Shown here: positions 1 through 13,849 of the stretch, piece after piece
Numbering within the stretch: position 1 is the first letter of the stretch
How the letters are laid out: every line of letters begins with the position of its first letter
NCBI RefSeq assembly: GCF_027579695.1
Contig: NC_083572.1
Coordinates: forward strand, 12,000,915 to 12,064,914
Length of the DNA: 64,000 nucleotides
Origin: Neoarius graeffei
Taxonomy: Eukaryota > Chordata > Actinopteri > Siluriformes > Ariidae
Direction of reading: 5' to 3'
Notes under the pieces: generated by a model
Databases searched by the model: none
Told to the model about the DNA's origin: nothing
What the model saw: only the letters and a program-made list of their open reading frames with translations
Program-made: the position numbers and the translations under genes

Positions 1-345
1 AGTTGGTCCCCCACTTTTTTGGGAAGGCTTTCCACTAGATTTTGGAACATTAGTGAGTTCAGGCACTGATGTCAATTGAGAAGGCCTTTTGTGCAATGTT
101 CCAGTTCATCCCAAAGGTGTTCAAGTCAAGGCTTAGGCCACAGTTCTTTCACATCATCCTTTGCAAACCATGTCTTTATGGGCCCTGCTTTGTGCACAGA
201 GGCATAGGAACAGGTCTGGGCCCTTTAGTTCCAGTGAAGGGAAACTGTAATGCTGGAACACACAAAGACATTCTCACAGCTCTGTGCGAAAGGTTCACAT
301 ATACGCGTGATGGTCAGATTGCCATATGCTTTTTTCCATATCGTA
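1..345. mobile_element. Tc1/mariner-type remnant, cut by window edge
   Basis: Decayed interspersed repeat sharing long stretches (the block 'aaggctttccactagattt', the 'gtgcactga(g/t)gtca' block, and 'ctttgtgcacag') with 22795-23120, where a terminal 'tatggctaaaagtatgtgg' typical of a common fish Tc1-like family is kept. No intact transposase frame. It lies in the intron upstream of the penultimate cacng2 exon. Confidence 0.55.
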
Positions 346-411
346 TATATTGTGTGATAAAAATGCCTTCACTCTGAGCAGTATATTTTACCCTGTTGTA
401 TCTCTAATACA

Positions 412-440
412 TATGTGTGCGCGCGCACGCACACACACAC
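412..440. repeat. Alternating GT/GC/AC tract
   Basis: Short alternating purine-pyrimidine run, self-complementary around its GC-rich centre and running into (AC)n. It is the kind of tract that can take up Z-DNA. The rest of 345-789 holds nothing recognised. Confidence 0.6.
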
Positions 441-784
441 TTGGCCTATTAGAGGGGCAATGTTAAAGGGTCAGGAACAACAGTCCACCTGTCCACTAAC
501 TGATAAGACAGACAGCTGATTGATGGACAGATACAGGAGATAGAGACAAAGGACTAATAAAAAGAGGGAGTGGGATGAACGCATCCTTACTGAGGTAGCG
601 ATAAAGGCAGAGAGTGACAGACAGATTCTGTAGAGAGATAGAGGGATAAAAAGGACAGAAATTTAGTAGCACATTTAGTAGCGGGGGGATGGAAAGGGGG
701 AGGGCAGTCTCACAAGTTTGTGTTCGCTTCATCGTCAGCACTTTAGAAGTTTCACAAAGTGCTGAGGAGTTGTATGTGCGTGTA

Positions 785-789
<5 letters not shown>

Positions 790-868
<79 letters not shown>

Positions 869-880
869 TACACACACACC
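790..880. repeat. Compound (TA)n(CA)n microsatellite
   Basis: About 28 TA repeats followed by about 17 CA repeats. The reading frames through it (Tyr-Ile or Thr-His repeats) are low-complexity artefacts, not genes. Confidence 0.9.
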
Positions 881-998
881 TGCTGTGAGCAAATGTGTAT
901 ATGTGCGTGTCTTAATGAGACACATGAAAAATTGTATGCAGCACTGATGGAGAATTAAGCGAGTGTATTAACCAGGACAGGATGAGAGAATGACATGA

Positions 999-3228
<2,230 letters not shown>

Positions 3229-4974
3229 CTACAGAGACTGCACAAACAGCAGACTTTTGTTAAGTACTGCCTGTTTGAGTTACTTCAATCCATCTTTCCT
3301 GACAATTTATAATAATCCAACCACACACAACATGGCCTACATGGCTACAGAAATGACATGTTTTCTCATTAAACATGCTGATCAAGTCCTCATCTTTAAT
3401 ATACACAGTCGCTTAGCAGGGTTGAAATCATGGGCATACAGGAGTTGTTTTTTTTTTAAATGCCACCTGCTGTATAAACAGCTAAGAGACAGGGCTTCTG
3501 TGAGATACACTTTCCACATAGAGCTTGTCAGAAGCATGAGTCTGTTTATTTTCTGCTACGCCGAGAGACTCCCGCTGGGATACAGCTAAAAAAAATGTTC
3601 CAGACGCTTTTTTGTCTTTATCCACAGCTGATATTCACTTGATAAAACAGTATAAAACTAGATACAGCAGAGTTGAAGCTAGAGAGCAAACAAACCATGG
3701 GACCCCCAGTCAGTTGACATTAAACTGAGAATGTTGGCTACCAGTGAAATTTATTGTTGTTGGCTTTTTATTACTAATGGGCAAAGCCTCACCAGTGGCA
3801 ATTCTGGGCATATATCAGAGGTGCAAATATCTATGGTTTAACCTTAGCACTTGTGATTTTTTTGCTACAGCAATATGGGAACCACATTTTCAGCAGTCAG
3901 ACCTAAGGCAAACACATTTCTCCCAACAGAAAAGACAATTCACATAATGGGAAAGGACAGAGGACCTGAAAAATGCGCATTTACCACGAGGCAAGATTAC
4001 TTTTGATTCATGTTGCTTTTATCTTCATGAACTTTGATCCTTGAATTAACAAAGCTTGGCCTCCGGAGCCAAAAGAAACCAAGTGGGCTGGATTGTCATC
4101 TCTTTGGTCAGTAAAAAAATGGATTCACACCAGATGTTTGCCTCGCTGTTTTGCCTCACTTTTTCTGATTTCTTAGTATAAATAATCAGCCAACAGTGCA
4201 TGTTTCCTTCCCTGACCCTTACAGCCATTCCTGACCCTGAATGGTTTTTGCTTAGGGCCCCCAAAATAGGAGATGAGAGTGACTATTTGCCAAATGCTTG
4301 CTCTGTGACCTGCTAATGGGTAAACACTGCCTGAAGGAACAGGCTTATATTGGTGTAGGTGCCAAGGGAAGAAGACAGGGCTAACAGCAATCGCAACCAG
4401 TGCCAACCTCGCGCAAGGACAACCTTGCTGAAGTTCTAGTTTCCTAATGAAGCCAACCTGAAACTGTCTGATCGTTTGCCAGATTGCTGAACCATGCACT
4501 ACCCGGACAAAGCTAAATTAAGAAGCAGAGGGAATCTGAAAATCTCTGAAGGATCTATGGAATTTTCGTAGGAGTGTTCACTTTGGCCATTTCAAAAGCT
4601 TGAGTACTCAGAGGAAATGACTGAGTATTTGGGTACTTGACTGATTCTGTTCTGTTTACTGTGTTTGCAATGTTGTTTGCTGTGTTTTTCTCTCTCAAAC
4701 CTGCTAGCACCACACATATGCCTAACTCTGGCAAAAGTTATTCTAAGTCTGGTTAGCCTTCTTCATTTTTGATTGACTGTGCATAAAAATGAAGTGGTTG
4801 TCCATTGTGGAGTTGTATCATTGTATAGTTATATGTTAAATGTGCCACGTAATTGACTGACACACTGAAATTGTCTATAACTAGCTAACTTTGACAACTG
4901 CTGAAATGATTGTCACCTGTGCAGGTTATATATACTGTATTCCTACTTCCAGTAACACTAATTATTATAATCAG
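3229..4974. other. Intron sequence without recognised features
   Basis: About 1.75 kb of unique-looking, AT-rich intronic DNA between the two minisatellite arrays. Short open frames on both strands have no recognisable similarity or splice context. Confidence 0.6.
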
Positions 4975-5480
4975 GCTTCACTTCCTGCCCCGAGTGCTGC
5001 TGTAGCCAATTGAGTTGCAGGTCCTACATTGGATCCAATCCCTGACCCCAGTGCCACTGCAATTAGACTACAGTTCATGTCCTTAGTGGCACTGTAACCA
5101 ATTGGGCTGCAGATCCTGCTCCTAGTGCGAATGTAACCACTTGGGCTTCAGTTGTACCCCCCAGTGCTGATGTACCCAACAGGGCTGTGGTTCTAGCCCA
5201 CACTGCCACTCTTCCAAGCCAGTTGCAGTTCTTGCCCCCAGCACCACTGTCACCAATTGGGCTACAGTTCTAGCCCCTAGTTCCAGTGCATCCTTACCAG
5301 GCTGCAGTTTCTTCCCCAGTGCCAATGTAACCAATCAGGCAGCAGTTTCTGCCCTCAGTGTCTCTGTATCCAATAATGCTGTAGTTCTAGCCCCCAGTGC
5401 AACTGTAACCAATAGAGCAGCAGTTCTAATCTCCTTCACTACTGCTGTTCCTGTCCCTAGTACAGTTGTAACCTCTCTCG
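4975..5480. repeat. 39-bp minisatellite, second array, inverted
   Basis: About 13 diverged units of the form 'ccccagtgccactgtaacca' + 'attgggctgcagttcctg'. Reverse-complemented, these match the unit of the 1302-3228 array ('ggttacagtggcactgggg...aggaactgcag'). Divergence between units is higher than in the main array, so this copy looks older. Confidence 0.85.
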
Positions 5481-5654
5481 GAAGCTTTCACTCAAAACTC
5501 AAAGCCAACATCATAAGGTCTTTGAGTGACAAAATAGAGCTAGGAACATTTTATCGACAGTATAGTCATTTATTTTAAAGTTGTGGTTAGTATATGCTAT
5601 TGGGAGTTAGTCACTGTTTTAAATTTGTAACCTGGCCAACTGTTTACTTACTAA

Positions 5655-5711
<57 letters not shown>
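5655..5711. repeat. (CTAT)n tetranucleotide tract forming the splice acceptor
   Basis: About 14 CTAT units run straight into the acceptor 'cag' at 5711-5713 of the last cacng2 exon. No other pyrimidine tract is available there. Confidence 0.9.
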
Positions 5712-5713
5712 AG

Positions 5714-6276
5714 GTTTGAGCAACATCATTGGCATGATTGTCTACATATCAGCGAACGCCGGTGACCCCACCAAGAGCGACTCGAAAAAGAACAGCTACT
5801 CGTACGGCTGGAGCTTCTACTTTGGTGCTCTGTCCTTCATCATGGCTGAGATGGTGGGTGTCCTGGCCGTGCACATGTTTATCGACCGACACCGTGAACT
5901 CCGAGTTGCCAACGCCCGGGCTGGAAGAGGCATTGTCACTGGAAACGCAGACTACCTGCACGGCTCGGCCATCACACGCATCCCCAGCTACCGCTACCGT
6001 TATCGGCGCCGCTCACGCTCCTCCAGCCGCTCCACAGAACCCTCACAGTCACGTGACACCTCTCCGCTGGGCCTCAAGGGCTTTGGAGCTCTGCCATCCA
6101 CTGACATCTCCATGTACACTCTGAGCCGCGGCGGAGCAGATACGCTGAAAGCCACGCCCCCAGCCACCTATAACTCGGAGAGGGACCATAACTTCCTGCA
6201 GGTCCACAACTGTATCCAGAAAGATGCGAAGGACTCACACAGCAACGCTGCCAACCGTCGCACTACGCCTGTATGA
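5714..6276 (+). CDS. cacng2: TARP gamma-2 (stargazin), last coding exon
   Basis: The exon begins with the two bases finishing the split Gly and reads [18 protein letters not shown]... to a TGA at 6274-6276. It contains the end of the third membrane segment, the second extracellular loop ([20 protein letters not shown]), the fourth membrane segment ([20 protein letters not shown]) and the cytoplasmic tail. The tail has the basic, serine-rich block ([19 protein letters not shown]), a known site of phospho-regulated lipid binding in this family, and ends in RRTTPV, the class I PDZ ligand that binds PSD-95. The stretch [15 protein letters not shown] and the ending [10 protein letters not shown] point to gamma-2 rather than gamma-3, -4 or -8. 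Which teleost duplicate (a or b) cannot be decided here. Confidence 0.96.
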
Positions 6277-7045
6277 GCGCCACAGAGACCAATACTGGTA
6301 GGGAGCAGAAGTGACTGAATATGGGCCAGAAAAAGAGAGACAGGGAACAAATGAGTGAGACAAAAGGATGGAGAACCAAAATATGAGGGGTAATAAGGAC
6401 TGGGGATCCAAGACCTCTCTGAGTTGTGAGCTATTCACAACAATGAAGATGACTATGATGAGTTTCCATGTTGAAAAAAAGTGAAAAAGTGAAAAATGTC
6501 CAAAAAAAGAGATAAAGAAAATGCATGATTTTCCCATCTACTGTAATTTAACGAATTTTAAACCATGTTTCAAAAAAAAAAGAGGAGCAAGTAATGGGGA
6601 GAAAGAGAACGAGAGAAACAGAAAGAGGGACAGACATATACACAGGTGAAAGAGTGGGAGAGTGTAGTAGACGATGAGCATTGTGACTTTTAAAAGGTTT
6701 CTATTTTTTCAACTCCCTTCTCGGTCTCCAGGGCGACCTGTGACTCCGCCCCTACTCCTCCCCGCCCACCTCCCTCTTTACTTCCTGTATGTATCCATCT
6801 CATTCTTTTGCGCATTAATACTGTGAAGCGTTGTGGCCGAGGTGTACCCAGGGCAAAAAAAAAGATAAACCCGTATCCTGGCCACAACTTACAAGTTAAT
6901 ATATGTATTAATTATATATGAATATATAAATATATATATATGTTAATAAACCACAGATAGACTTCCCTGACGCCGGAGAAGGATGGAAAAAAAAGACTTA
7001 AAAAATGAGAACAAATCAAAAGTCAATAAAGTCGTCATGGAAACA
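6277..7045 (+). other. cacng2: cacng2 3' untranslated region with poly(A) signals
   Basis: Non-coding sequence after the stop. AATAAA occurs at 6945-6950 and again at 7025-7030; the second, followed by a short T/G-containing stretch, is a plausible main polyadenylation signal. Purine-rich and AT-rich simple tracts lie between. Confidence 0.6.
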
Positions 7046-7380
7046 AAAGAATTGGGGAATGGGTTTTATTGTGACTCACCGGAGGAGGAAAAAAAAAAGA
7101 AATAGATGTTTTTGTAAACAGCAAGCTAGTTTTGTTCAAAAATGGTCTTGCCTGTGCTCTACAGCATTTACAGTGAAAATGTGAAAGGGTTACATGGTCT
7201 AGGCTTTTTGAAGCCCAAAGAGTCACTGTGCAATGGTTGCATAAGCACTGACACTTACGTAACACACACACACACACACGGAAGATGTGGCTCAAACAGC
7301 AGAAATGACATGATATAAAAGGACCAACTCATGCGTTTGTGTACGTTATAAAATGTAAAGCTAATTATTTCACTTCAACT
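7046..7380. other. Intergenic, nothing recognised
   Basis: Short unique stretch downstream of the cacng2 poly(A) region with a small (CA)n tract near 7262-7279. Confidence 0.5.
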
Positions 7381-7393
7381 ATTAACAGTTAAT

Positions 7394-7765
7394 CTCATCT
7401 CATTATCTCTAGCCGCTTTATCCTGTTCTACAGGGTCGCAGGCAAGCTGGAGCCTATCCCAGCTGACTACGGGCGAAAGGCGGGGTACACCCTGGACAAG
7501 TCGCCAGGTCATCACAGGGCTGACACATAGACACAGACAACCATTCACACTCACATTCACACCTACGGTCAATTTAGAGTCACCAGTTAACCTAACCTGC
7601 ATGTCTTTGGACTGTGGGGGAAACCGGAGCACCCGGAGGAAACCCATGCGGACACGGGGAGAACATGCAAACTCCGCACAGAAAGGCCCTCGCCGGCCAC
7701 GGGGCTCGAACCCGGACCTTCTTGTTGTGAGGCGACAGCGCTAACCACTACACCACCGTGCCGCC
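7394..7765 (-). mobile_element. tRNA-headed SINE, copy 1
   Basis: Reference copy for the family. Read on the - strand it starts GGCGGCACGGTGGTGTAGTGG (pol III A box TGGTGTAGTGG), then the B box GGTTCGAGCC ~45 bases on. A ~300-bp body follows, containing 'gtttcctccgggtgctccgg' and 'acatgcaggttaggttaac', and ending in a (GAGAT)n-like tail after 'aaagcggctagagataatg'. The 13-bp target duplication attaacagttaat is at 7381-7393 and 7766-7778. The open frame through it (MGFLRVLRFPPQS...) recurs in every copy and is not a gene. The family resembles the Mermaid-type SINEs reported from fish; that name is from memory. Confidence 0.92.
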
Positions 7766-7781
7766 ATTAACAGTTAATATA

Positions 7782-8597
7782 CTGAACAAAAATAAAGACT
7801 TTACACTCGTTTCAAAGTCAATAATTTGAACATTTTGGAAAATAGGTTTGAAATAACGAGTGTATTCAATTATCTTGTCATTAAAGATGCTATAGCATAC
7901 AGATCATGTTTGTCATGGAATCGGTTCCACCGGAAATGCGACGACAATGTCCATGATCAAAAACTGTGAGTCACAACTTAATGAAATCATGTCAATATCA
8001 GGTGTGTCCTCCATGGGCATTCACAACTGCGATACAATGTCTCCTCATGGATTGGATGATGCGTCTGAACACAGCTTGGGGAATGCGCCGCCATATTTGT
8101 ACCAACATGGCACCAAGCTCCTGCAAGTTCTGTGGAGGGTTCCTTACGCTCGGCTGTGGTGCCAGTTTGATGGAGACGTGTCTGGAGATTATGGATGGTC
8201 TGTCGACTGCATCCCATAACCCTCACAACGTCAGTGACGGATGTTCCCGTATTCAGCATGCCAATGGCACGTTCACGCTGAATGTTTGACAGTCGTGGCA
8301 TTGCAAAATTAACGAATAATTAACCATAAAACCTTGTTTTTCTGAGATGACACTCTACTCTGCTACCGTGAGATCAATTGCACGTGTATCAATAGGTCAC
8401 GTCACTTGTGTCACGTGGAAACGTGATTTTAGCGTGCAGTGCTCTCGCACATGCTACGTAGGCCCGACCAGTAGAATGAATGTGTGACGTAATGCCCTTG
8501 ACAATGCATTTAACCATAATCACAACAAGAACTCTTTCAAGAAAAGTTTCTAAACACTTTGAAAAATAACAAGTGTCAAGTTTTTATTTTTGCTGAG
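7782..8597. mobile_element. TA-flanked Tc1/mariner mini-element
   Basis: Terminal inverted repeats CTGAACAAAAATAAAGACTT / CTCAGCAAAAATAAAAACTT (right end reverse-complemented), with TA at 7780-7781 and 8598-8599. The interior keeps only the N-terminal part of a transposase. SINE copies sit directly on both sides; the right-hand one duplicated the element's terminus. Confidence 0.75.
7987..8301 (-). pseudogene. Truncated Tc1/mariner transposase, N-terminal HTH
   Basis: A 104-codon frame starting MPRLSNIQRERAIGMLNTG, with the helix-turn-helix pattern TSVTDVVRVMGCSRQTIHNL typical of mariner/Tc1 DNA-binding domains. It is followed by the linker TRLHQTGTTAERK. After about residue 60 it runs into non-homologous sequence, and no catalytic DDE domain follows. 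It is a relic carried by the 816-bp element around it. Confidence 0.7.
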
Positions 8598-8600
8598 TAT

Positions 8601-8976
8601 CTCATCTCATCTCATTATCTCTAGCCGCTTTATCCTTCTACAGGGTCGCAGGCAAGCTGGAGCCTATCCCAGCTGACTATGGGCGAAAGGCGGGGTACAC
8701 CCTGGACAAGTCGCCAGGTCATCACAGGGCTGACACAAACACAGACAACCATTCACACTCACATTCACACCTACGGTCAATTTAGAGTCACCAGTTAACC
8801 TAACCTGCATGTCTTTGGACTGTGGGGGAAACCGGAGCACCCGGAGGAAACCCACGCGGACACGGGGAGAACATGCAAACGCCGCACAGAAAGGCCCTCG
8901 CCGGCCCCGGGGCTCGAACCCAGGACCTTCTTGCTGTGAGGCGACAGCGCTAACCACTACACCACCGTGCCGCCCC
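8601..8976 (-). mobile_element. tRNA-headed SINE, copy 2
   Basis: Same family and orientation as copy 1. The 12-bp target duplication tttgctgagtat is at 8589-8600 and 8977-8988. The duplicated bases include the terminus of the Tc1-type mini-element, so the SINE came later. Confidence 0.92.
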
Positions 8977-9163
8977 TTTGCTGAGTATATTATGAAGAAA
9001 AAAAAAAGAAACAGATGAGTGTCCAAGTTTAAGACAATGCAGGATGTCAAACTGGCTGCTAGAAGCTTCCTTTACCTGTTGGTTACATTATCTTCAAATG
9101 GTGGAAATCTAAAAAGGAAAACTTAAAATGGTGGGCCTTGTGAAGCTCTCCCAAGTTCTTGAA

Positions 9164-9325
9164 TCAGCTTTTCTTGACAGTCCTCTCAAGGTTGCAGTCA
9201 TCCCTGTTGCTTGTGCACCTTTTCCAGCCAACCTTTTCAGCAATGGCCTTCTGTGTCTTACCCTCCTTGTTGAGGGTGTTGATGATCATCTTCTGGACAA
9301 CTGTCAAGTCAGCAGTCTTCCCCAT
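9164..9325 (-). pseudogene. Tc1 transposase N-terminal remnant
   Basis: From ATG at 9325 the - strand reads MGKTADLTVVQKMIINTLNK then EGKTQKAIAEKVG, the first helix-turn-helix of Tc1-like transposases. It jumps to KRCTSNRDDCNLERTVKKS and a TGA at 9164-9166. The segment normally between the two helix-turn-helix units is missing. Homology (FKNLGELHKA) continues past the stop toward 9130. The surrounding ~9050-9600 is the rest of a decayed Tc1 end. Confidence 0.75.
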
Positions 9326-9599
9326 GATCGTGGTTGCGTGTACTGAACTAGACTGAACGATACATGGTATTTATACTGTTTTACTCAAACTCGAAATGAA
9401 ATATTTTAATAATTTGAGATGCTGATTTTCATAAAGCATAATCAGCAAAATTAAAACAAAAAAACATTTGAAATACAGTACGTCACTTTACGTGTCATGA
9501 ATATAGAATATATGAAAGTTTACCTTTTTGAATTAAATTATGAAAAAATGAATGTTTTCCACGATATTCCAGTATATTTGAAATGTACTAGTATATGTA

Positions 9600-10967
9600 G
9601 AGGTTAACTTCCATTCTGTTCATTCAGAGTAAGAAGAGCCCTGTAATATAATAGTTTTTTCTTTTTTAGCATTTCAGGATGGAGCCACTCGAAAATAGCT
9701 GCCAATGGTATTCTCTCTTCAAAGTTCCCTTAGGTTATGTTATAATAGTTACTATCCATTAAAACTCCTACGAACAAGTCGAAAACATAGCTGTGTGGTT
9801 TTTTGGATAGAACTATATGACAGTCATACAAAAGTCTGAAGCGATCAGACACCCCTGCACTTTATTCTACAGTGAGACTGTCAGGTCTCGATGTCCTGAT
9901 GAGCTTCAGTGGGTGGAATCGGGAACGGGTCAGGTCCGGGTCACTAGACGTAGTGCAGCAATGTCACAGCTCGTCAGGTGGAACCATTCTTCAAAACCAC
10001 CTATTATTAACAGTGATTTACCATATGGGCTGTTAGGCAGTGCATGTGTGTGCGCGCACGCATGTGTGTGTGTGCCATGTGCCCTCATGGTTGATCACAC
10101 CGCCCTGCAGGGAGACACATCAGGAGCTTTGATCCGCACAACAGGAGAGAGAGCGCGAGGGAAAGTGAACGAGAGAAAAAGATTGAGCACGCTCAGATTG
10201 CGCCTGCTTCCCTGTGGTCTAGTGAATCAGAGAGGGGTAAATGGGAAGTGTAAAATTAGAAAACATTCAGTCATAATGTCTGGCAAGCTGCAAGCCAAAA
10301 AACAAAAATGAATACGAACCACTTCATAAAACAAGGATATTTTTGGATTCTGACGTGAGCCAAGCATTCGACGACAAACATAAAACTGTCACCGAGTTGA
10401 ATTGATGTTTGAAGAAATATAGCATCAAATTTGTAAAAACAAGCATTGTTCATTATGATTGACAGGTTACTTCACCAGCACATGATTGATTCTGTTTAGT
10501 GGCTGCGTGAAAGTTTGGTATGAAGGATCTGCTGCGAATGCTGACACTGCAGCGAGACTCCATGATGGAAAGGTGCATTAGTCCTCGACAACAACACCTT
10601 GCAGAGGCTTGTCGAAGGTTCCTTGCACAAGTGGGATCCCTGCCACCATGGTCACTCTGGAGTGAATCTGGAGTCGCGCACGTGCACGCAAAAATAAATA
10701 AATAAAAATCTTTGCAGTCCAGCACTTGTCACCCTAATCATTTTTAAAATGCTTTTCTGATAAAAGGCTTCGAAGTGGAGCCAAAAATATCCAAGTAGTA
10801 TTTTCTGTCACAGGAAAGTGTTCTTGCATCATAAAATTAAGAGCCTATAACGTTCCAATATGCAAAACGTATTTGGATATTCATAGAACCTGGACTGGTG
10901 AAGTATAGTTGCTCCTGTGCCTTTTCCTGCTTTCATTCATCTTCAATAACATTTTATCCGAAGCCCA
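9600..10967. other. Intergenic, no gene recognised
   Basis: No supported coding region. A 164-codon frame at 9817-10311 has no recognisable domain and passes through a GT-rich tract near 10040-10080. A short (AAAT)n tract lies at 10689-10708. Confidence 0.5.
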
Positions 10968-12532
10968 CACTGCAAAAAATGGCCTTTCGAAAATAAGAAA
11001 TAAAAGATTAAAACAAAGCATATTTGCTTGAATCAGGTGAAAAAAATCTGCCAATGGAACTAGTCAAATTTGACTTGGTAAGATTTCTTAAAGTAAGATG
11101 AAAAATCTAACCTGTTTTTAGATGAAATAATTCCAAAATAAGATTGGGGAACTTATTATGCGAGATCTGATTAGCTCAAAATAATCAAAATAGTTCTTAT
11201 AACAAGATCGTACTTCTTACATTTAGCCATTCAAGTCATTTTTATTTATTTCATTCATTTTAAGGGTATTTCACTTAAATTCATGACAAAGTCTTAGCAG
11301 TAAAAACTGAATTTAAGATAAATATACTAATATTAGGATTGTTAAATTCTACAACTAAGCATTGCTAGCTTAAAAGATTCTCCTTTTCTCATCTCATTAT
11401 CTCTAGCCGCTTTATCCTTCTACAGGGTCGCAGGAGCCTATCCCAGCTGACTACGGGCGAAAGGCAGGGTACACCCTGGACAAGTCGCCAGGTCATCACA
11501 GGACTGACACACAGACAACCATTCACACTCACGGTCAATTTAGAGTCACCAGTTAACCTAACCTGCATGTCTTTGGGGGAAACCGGAGCACCCGGAGGAA
11601 ACCCACGCGGACAACATTCAAACTCCACACAGAAAGGCCCTCGCTGGCCCCGGGGCTCGAACCCAGGACCTTCTTGCTGTGAGGCGACAGCACTAACCAC
11701 TACACCACCGTGCCGCCCGATTCTCCTTTTGTGACCTGTAATTAGTAAAATACTCTAGATATGAGACCAGAGACTATCTTGAATCAAGTTGACGACACGT
11801 GTAGCATTGCAACAAGTTTATTTTTTTTCCCATTTCAACATTCAAACATTAAAACATCTCTTAAGATTCCACTTCCCCAGGACCTCAGGCACAAAAATAA
11901 ATAAATAAGTATACACATTTTGACTTACAGTGCTTACACAACGCCAAAGCAACAGTGCATTTTGGGGGCACTGACTATTCATGTGTACGAGGGGTTTACA
12001 AAATCAGGCACAAAAAAAAAAAACACTGAACTTAACTCGCAGCATTCCAAAAAGACGTCACTAAAACGCCCTCCACTCACTCATAGCCTTTTTGAAGGCA
12101 CTTGTCTGGTCTAGAGTCTGTACAGCATCTAGAAGGAGCTCAATCTGAATGACTGAGAAAACAGTCGCAGTAAACTTAGGATCTGTAAGGTGGAGTTGAA
12201 TTGTAATGAAAGATTCAAAGGTTTCAGTAAAGTTCATTTATTCCCAAAACAAGCATACTTTTTTTTCTTGAAACAACCGCATTTGACAAATGTCCAAAAT
12301 GTACTTACTTGTTTTTAAAAAAACTTGTTTTATTTTCAAAGGTGCTCCAAATAAGACTTTTTCAAGACATTTTGTCTCTACAAGATTTTCAAGATGGACT
12401 GTCTAAAAACTAGCCTTTCTAGCTAAATGAGGTTTTGCTTGTTGGGCAATTATGTCTTATAATAAGGGTGGCTAGATGTTTTGACTTGAAAATAGACAAA
12501 TAAACTTCCTAAGATTTTTATTTTTTGCAGTG
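10968..12532. mobile_element. Non-autonomous DNA element with CACTGCAAAAAAT ends
   Basis: Terminal inverted repeats CACTGCAAAAAAT at 10968 and ATTTTTTGCAGTG ending at 12532 (one-base difference in the T run). The AT-rich interior has no coding capacity. It resembles a common fish repeat with these ends. No clear target duplication was found. SINE copy 3 is inserted inside. Confidence 0.6.
11388..11718 (-). mobile_element. tRNA-headed SINE, copy 3 (internally deleted)
   Basis: Same family as copy 1 but about 40 bp shorter, with small deletions in the body. The 12-bp target duplication gattctcctttt is at 11376-11387 and 11719-11730. Confidence 0.92.
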
Positions 12533-12735
12533 CATGTCAGGAACACTGAGCACGAGGCAGAAATAGACCCTGAATGGGACAGCAGTCCATCACACCCGCC
12601 ATACAAACATTCACTCATATCTAGAAGCATTTTACAAATCACCTATCCAACTACCAGCATGGCTGTGGAAGACAGAAAAGAACATGCAAATCTCCACAAT
12701 GAACCAGGAACCTGGAAGCTCTGAGGCACCAGCAT
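12533..12735. mobile_element. Old SINE-like remnant
   Basis: Diverged sequence with the motifs 'agaccctgaatggga', 'cagtccatca' and 'aaagaacatgcaaa' seen in fish SINE bodies. No ends are discernible. Confidence 0.4.
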
Positions 12736-13607
12736 GCTCCCGCCAATAATCATGCAATTTACGATTCAGTAGAGGAAACGATCATCTTTATAGCAAGGTT
12801 TGAGTGAGTAAAATATAGGCAGAAATTGTTTTTTCAGCAAACAAACCAGTGTGCAATTGATTTGGTGATGTCTGGAAGCTTGAGTGATCCTTTTAACCAG
12901 TTCATTTTTCGATATTCTGGCAGTTTCCGAACTAAATTATTCAGACTGTGAACTGCTGCTAGTGTTACAGCAGTCAATGTAATATTGCCCTCTTATAAAA
13001 TACTATGTGGTATCAGATACTGAAAATCATACAATACAAGCCACTGAATACATCGAGGATGTTACTTGGTTACATGGAGATACGAATTTTATCTTCGAGT
13101 GGTGAATGTATATCTCACGAGTGAGCAGAGCGAATGAGTGAAATACTTCTCAACACGAGAAGGTAAACTCCATATCTTTGCACCACTGTGTAATGTTCAT
13201 GTTATATGGACACATCCACACAAAAAAATATGCAAGTTAATCAAATGAGTTTTAATTTTGAATCGGTTCGCCATTTTGACAACGCGCGTCTAGTCAGCGA
13301 GAAAACACTGGGAGTGACGTCATCGGAGTGAAATATCAGGAATTATTATTCATACAGGACACTTTTTTCGATGGAATAAAAGCACGTGTTCTATTCCCTT
13401 CTAGCGGGTTCCATTCATTTGGTTCGATAGCATGCGATATTGTGAGCATATCGCTTATCCTACGTGTATTACGTCACTCTACCCAATGGAGAATGAGTGT
13501 TGAATATGGTTTACGATATTGCATGGCTGTCAAGACAACATGACGTCACACGTCGGAGACGTGAAACTTCCACACTAGCGAGCGACTGTGAAAATTTGGA
13601 AACAAAC
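12736..13607. other. Repeat-derived sequence, no gene
   Basis: Contains one copy (about 13130-13215) of an ~85-bp block that recurs in direct orientation at about 14450-14545. The block contains '(a/c)catatctt(t/c)' and 'ttatatggacaca'. Otherwise nothing recognised. Confidence 0.45.
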
Positions 13608-13694
13608 ATGGCCGCCAGGTTTGCTTCGTTAAATACGGAAGATTTTGAGAGAATATTGAAAGAGAAAGCTTCATTGAACACCCAAAAGGAATGT
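13608..13694 (+). pseudogene. First-exon fragment of a KIAA1958/Crypton-like protein
   Basis: ATG at 13608 opens MAARFASLNTEDFERILKEK followed by ASLNTQKE. This resembles the N-terminal acidic segment 'L(T/N)..(D/E)(L/F)..(I/L)L..K...NTK' of transposon-derived tyrosine-recombinase-like (KIAA1958/QRICH1-type) proteins. Similar fragments lie at 33226-33327 and 56925-57045. No downstream exon is visible. Confidence 0.35.
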
Positions 13695-13716
13695 GTATGT
13701 CTAATAATAATAATAA

Positions 13717-13826
13717 TGGCGTTTTTCATGGTGTATCAGATATATTCCATTCAGCTAGCATGATACTGAACTCTTCTTCGCCTCATTCAATGGAATGGAA
13801 TATATCTGCTATACCATGAAAAAAAG
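13717..13826. repeat. Short imperfect hairpin
   Basis: Inverted arms 'tcagatatattccattca' and its near complement 'ggaatggaatatatctgc', flanked by further complementary 'ggcgtttttcatgg' / 'ccatgaaaaaaagcc'. The loop is about 40 bases. Confidence 0.65.
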
Positions 13827-13849
13827 CCAGCCAATATTATTTAAAAACA

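Noticed and set aside
496..958. Frames rich in Tyr-Ile, Thr-His and Cys-Val repeats
   Set aside because: Translations of (TA)n, (CA)n and (GT)n microsatellites.
7375..7647. Recurring frame MGFLRVLRFPPQSKDMQVRL found at about ten places
   Set aside because: It is the body of the tRNA-headed SINE read in one frame; SINEs do not encode proteins.
9817..10311. 164-codon frame as a gene
   Set aside because: No similarity recognised, passes through a GT-rich repeat, no splice or promoter context.
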